Shown: positions 60,401 to 64,000 of the stretch, piece by piece | Position numbering within the stretch: the first letter of the stretch is position 1 | Layout: the number at the start of each line of letters is the position of its first letter | DNA from: Mastigias papua | Lineage: Eukaryota; Cnidaria; Scyphozoa; Rhizostomeae; Mastigiidae | DNA: 64,000 nucleotides | NCBI GenBank assembly: GCA_964019165.1 | Contig: OZ025276.1 | Span: forward strand, 10,981,205 to 11,045,204 | Reading direction: 5' to 3' | Notes under the pieces: generated by a model | The model's database searches: none | Told to the model about the DNA's origin: nothing | The model's input: the letters and a program-made list of their open reading frames with translations, nothing else | Program-made: the position numbers and the translations under genes

Positions 60401-63026
60401 ACAATCTTGCCAATCTAGAATGCATCAGTCGAATCGAAGCTAACCACTACTGAGATAGGTCTATTCAATCAGTGATTCAATCCTTGAATTGCGTACCATT
60501 TTTGTCAAAGCTGCTCCTTCCAATGGCATTGGCGTCACTACGGGGTGGACTGGGGTGGACGTGTTCACCCCAGTTATCCCAGAAATCAAGTTCCTAATTC
60601 TTTGAAATCCGTTGAAATGCGGATTTATGTCCATATCTGAAGATGTTACTAAATATCAGCATCGAAAGAGATCTGACTTGATAAAGTTGAATTGAACCCT
60701 TTAGTGGATGTTTCTATGAGTAGCAGTTAATGGATGCTTCCATAGTAAATTGAAAATGTGAACACATAATTTGGATTGATTCTAAAGAGTGTTGCCTATG
60801 CTCTCCAAACTTCTGAAGGGTGTGGCAACAAAAACGTTCTGGAGTAGGATCGACCCCACCCATTATGCTATGTCCAGCAACGCCACTGTTCAAGTGGCTT
60901 CGTCAATGATCAGCATCTCATTGCTAATCAATTGGGTTCTTTCTATATTTTATAGGTGGGTACTGACCGCAGCGCACTGCTTGCCAAGTGGAGAGCAAAC
61001 ATCCAAAGTTTGGGTATATATTGGTAACATATATTCTCATATAAATAAGCGAAAACGCTCTGAAAAGATAAAGGCCAAGGCCATATTCATTCATCCAAAT
61101 TATGCTGGAACTGGTTTCAAAGGTAATCTTTAATTGTCAACTATCCATTTTCATCCTCACAATCTTCCACTTTATTCTTATCTTTGCATCTGTGGCTTTT
61201 CCGTATCGACAAGGGTAGATTGTATCTTAATGGGGACGTTAGAATCTATGTTATGTAGCTTGTCTGAATAACTGCTAAGCTATAAATATTTGACAGTATT
61301 GCCCTTTGACTCTCTGACTTTGTGATATAATCGAACTTGTGTGTCAAGTTCTCTAAACAATATATGCGTTCTTTTTATAAGGAACCTAGCTCAGGACCTA
61401 GCTCTTAAAGTTCTTATTTTTGGACCTCTTTTCAGCAAATTGTGTTACAGGTCCCTTACTACTTCCTTATTTTTAACAGTTAGTGCTATGAACATTTTTT
61501 AAGTGTTAAATGTTAACTGTTAAGACAGGACACCATAAACGTAGTGAGTTTCAGCAAAAACCCCTCTTTGAAACACTTTATTGTATGGATAGCAGACAGT
61601 TCATGCAAATTTTAACTGCAGTCAATAGAATCGGTTTCCTAAATCTCGATTGTTTGCAGTGATAAATATTCGAAATTGAAAAGTTCCTCGAGGATTTTCC
61701 TTTACGTTGTACAAGTTCATTAAATTTTTTGACTTTCTACATCTAGCTTCCTTATAAAGTGGTTCCCTATAAAAAGTAACGTGCAGACAATTCATATTCC
61801 GGCTACCTTTATGCTCATTTTTAGACACTCTGATGCTTTTAAATACTACGTTTGCACATTTTCATAGTTATAGTTTTCGATGCGCACAAAGCTGAGATCC
61901 ATTTGGATTAATAGGCAGAAAGAAATATTGATACAGATGTGTTAGTGTTTTTACAGCTTAAACCTGCAGAATGTTTGCTTCACATTCAAACTTTGTACTG
62001 ACGGAGCTTTTGATCTTACAATAATATGAATTAAGACATTTGAATATAAAAGTTTGTTAGTTGATTAATGTTTATTATTGAAAATTAACTGACTCATACC
62101 TTGAGCTACAGCTGAGTTATACTGCTTTGATATATTTGCACGTTGTTTTTGTACAGCTCTAGCACTACTCCTTTAACATTGATTAAGCATAGATTAGTGC
62201 TAACCAAGCTTATCACTGTAACGGCGCATGCCTCTTCAAACTGGACTCGGCCTACGTTAGACCAACCGATCTTTAGATGTGAGTTGGACATGAGTTAGTT
62301 GAACTCAAACTGGACTTATCGGGGGTTGGTTGTAGCAGTTTAAAAATGGCTTATGAAGTTCACATTTCCACCGTTTGACCAACATTTATTTTAACAGGTG
62401 CTGATTTGGCACTTCTGTACCTATCTCGTCCATCCAGGCATGCCACAATTCGGCCTGCAATGTCACCAGCAGATGACGAATGGAGTAAACCAAGCACCCA
62501 AGCTGTTGTTGCAGGATGGGGATCCACATCGACTTCATCAAAAGATTTATCCCCAGTCTTGCGATATGCCACAGTCAAGGTTATATCTACTTTTCCTTAT
62601 CCATTGGACAGAAATCTTTCATTTCATCTGTACAATATTATCCTTAATTAATCAAGTGATCTCGTTATTTAATTCGGAAGTTTCCTTTCGTTCTTCCATT
62701 ATTCGAATTTTCAATATTCGATTTTGGTTTTTGCTAGATCTCGTTATTATCTTTATTACTCTTATTATGTTTAATTCTTATCATTATCTTATTACTTTTC
62801 ATCCTTTTGTTTCAGATCATTCCTCGTATGCGCTGCAATCATCCAAAATCTTTTAATAATTCAGTCCTTCCTGATATGATATGCGCTGCGGGTAGAAATC
62901 GCGATGCTTGCTATAGTGACAGCGGTGGTCCACTCATGGTTAAAACTGGGTGTGGCTACAAAGACTCTTGGGTGCTTGTTGGCGTTGTTTCGTGGGGAAG
63001 GGGCTGTGCTCTGCCTCAATATCCTG
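57483..63026 (+). CDS. Secreted trypsin-like serine protease (S1), 4 exons seen, 3' end missing
   Basis: Exons 57483-57790, 60956-61122, 62398-62579, 62816-63026, phases consistent. It starts with a signal peptide (MKVEIIFVCQLLLAINYGTG), then a basic propeptide of about 35 residues and the activation site R|VVGG. The triad is in place: His in LTAAHC (exon 2), Asp in ADLALLYL (exon 3), Ser in SDSGGPL (exon 4). Asp six residues before that Ser (RDACYSDSG) and SWGRGCA predict cleavage after Arg/Lys. The C42-C58, C168-C182 and C191-C220 disulfide cysteines are present; C201 is there without its usual C136 partner. The residue before the catalytic Asp-Ser is Ser instead of Gly193, which helps form the oxyanion hole. 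The model stops at QYPG in phase 1; the last exon (expected VYTRV…, about 20-30 residues) was not found before 64000. Confidence 0.9.
57791..60955. other. Intron 1 of the serine protease, 3.2 kb
   Basis: From GTAAGAG to TATTTTATAG. It carries a hAT-like MITE near the 3' end (60527-60888); otherwise no exon or bounded repeat was recognised. Confidence 0.7.
60527..60888. mobile_element. hAT-like MITE, 362 bp, near the exon 2 acceptor
   Basis: Left end CATTGGCGTCACTA and right end inverted CAGTGGCGTTGCTGG share the CAGTGGCGTNGCT-type hAT terminus. The flanks TTCCAATGG and TTCAAGTGG agree at 7 of 9 positions, a likely decayed target duplication. The element ends 67 bp before the exon 2 acceptor. 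Confidence 0.7.
61365..61785. mobile_element. MITE, about 421 bp, with CTTTTTATA-type inverted ends
   Basis: Left TGCGTTCTTTTTATAAGGAA, right inverted TGCACGTTACTTTTTATAGG; both continue to AACC. It resembles the element at 54764-55135. It lies in intron 2 of the serine protease. Confidence 0.5.
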
Positions 63027-64000
63027 GTAAGAATTACCGGTACCTTAGCAATTCTCGTAGAATGCCTTTTCTATCTAAATTTTCCAGATACCTGGCAATC
63101 TTCATCATTGTACTCTCAAATTTCGATTTGATAGTGCATAACTGATGGAAATTTAAAATGAAAGGGTTATACCCATTGCAAGGATACGTGTGGAGCTGCC
63201 AATCCCTGTTCTTTTCACTGTGTTGTGTTGTCTGTTGTGTATATTTCTTTTCTTTAGCTTTTTTTTCTGAGGAATAATAGATTTCTGAAAATTGAAAGTG
63301 TCGTTCTTGGTGGTGGCCAGATGACCTTGTGTCTTCCTACGCCAGGAACGGCACAGTATATAAGTAATATTAGTTGTAGTTATTTTTAATTGAGGTATAT
63401 ATATAAAAAAAACAACAAAGAATGCCTTTTGTAATGGGCACACGTATGCGTCGTCAGTTCAGCCAGTGTGTCACACCAGGGCATCTTCTATGGAAATTTG
63501 ACTGGTTGGCCACGCCAACGTGACGGCCCAATTCCATTCGCAGCCAAGCTTGTTCTGTATGTCTATAGAGAATATATTCAGTAGGCCCTTGCTCATATGT
63601 TCCGTCCATTGACAGGTTGACTGACGACTATTTATATTTTGAGGAGAAATAGTACAATTTTACAAAAAGGGGTCCAAACTAGTGTAGGCTAGTAACCTTA
63701 AATTTTGTTTTTTAACGAACCAAGAAGAAGACCCACTGGGCGGATGACCCGGTAGTGACAATATTAGAAGATGCTATACAGCAATCCCAGCTCCTTATAG
63801 TAAATGCTGGCCACAATGGAGACGAGATAACCAAGAGTCCATTCCGTCTACATATAAAAATAATCATAAGAACACTACAGTAGGACACCTTGGCCAATGA
63901 AGGTTATATTTAGACCTTGTCACTGGCAGATCGTTTCTAGGTAGAAGCTAAGTGCTTTGATACGGAGAACGTAGAGCCATTTGACATTGCATCTTTCACT
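63027..64000. other. Intron 4 of the serine protease or 3' flank, nothing recognised
   Basis: Starts with a good donor (GTAAGAAT). I searched for an acceptor followed by the expected VYTRV-like end and found none. A hydrophobic continuation is possible if the donor is not used, reading to a stop near 63145, but it lacks the conserved protease C-terminus. Confidence 0.4.

Noticed and set aside
63027..63145. Read-through of protease exon 4 to a stop at about 63145
   Set aside because: The continuation lacks the conserved VYTRV…W-I C-terminus, and the GTAAGAAT donor at the expected place is strong.

Overview
This is a 64 kb piece of an animal (metazoan) nuclear genome. It is AT-rich, has GT-AG introns with exons of about 55 to 1,100 bp, and is full of microsatellites, small inverted-repeat transposons and tRNA-derived SINEs. 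The gene content (SASH1-like scaffold, TADA2A, TIPRL, DNAJC8, trypsin-like protease) and the repeat style point to a non-vertebrate metazoan, probably marine. I cannot fix the phylum from the sequence alone.

Layout, left to right. 1-3592 (-): long open polyprotein frame of a BEL/Pao LTR retrotransposon running off the left edge, with a plausible tRNA-Tyr-type primer site just upstream. 5402-17261 (+): a 12-exon SASH1-family gene (947 aa model) with an unusual domain order: an N-terminal SAM, then the SLY-like part, a long Pro/Ser region, and the conserved SASH1 C-terminus with a second SAM. No SH3 is visible. Its introns hold two long palindromes beside (TA)n tracts, and an alternative terminal exon. 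20371-21720 (-): intronless TADA2A (ZZ, SANT, SWIRM), head-to-head about 320 bp from the 7-exon TIPRL gene (22043-28652, +; 269 aa model). 32492-35782 (-): a 3-exon gene for a single-pass mucin-like membrane protein of 547 aa that I do not recognise. 38547-51376 (+): 9-exon DNAJC8 (250 aa model). 57483-63026 (+): four exons of a secreted trypsin-like serine protease; the last exon lies beyond the window or was not found.

All four multi-exon models with recognisable families keep phase at every junction and align end to end with the family as I remember it, so the exon boundaries are fairly secure. Between and inside the genes I found about a dozen non-autonomous elements, several with target-site duplications: a SINE with an 11-bp duplication, a poly(A) retro-insertion with a 12-bp duplication, a Harbinger-like MITE with TAA, and hAT-like MITEs.

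The genes are unrelated housekeeping and surface/secreted functions. TADA2A (histone acetylation) and TIPRL (PP2A-family phosphatase regulation) probably share a bidirectional promoter. I see no CRISPR array, operon or prokaryotic feature. The most unusual items are the SASH1 domain shuffle, the mucin-like receptor, the Ser-for-Gly change beside the protease catalytic serine, and the palindromic tRNA-like element.
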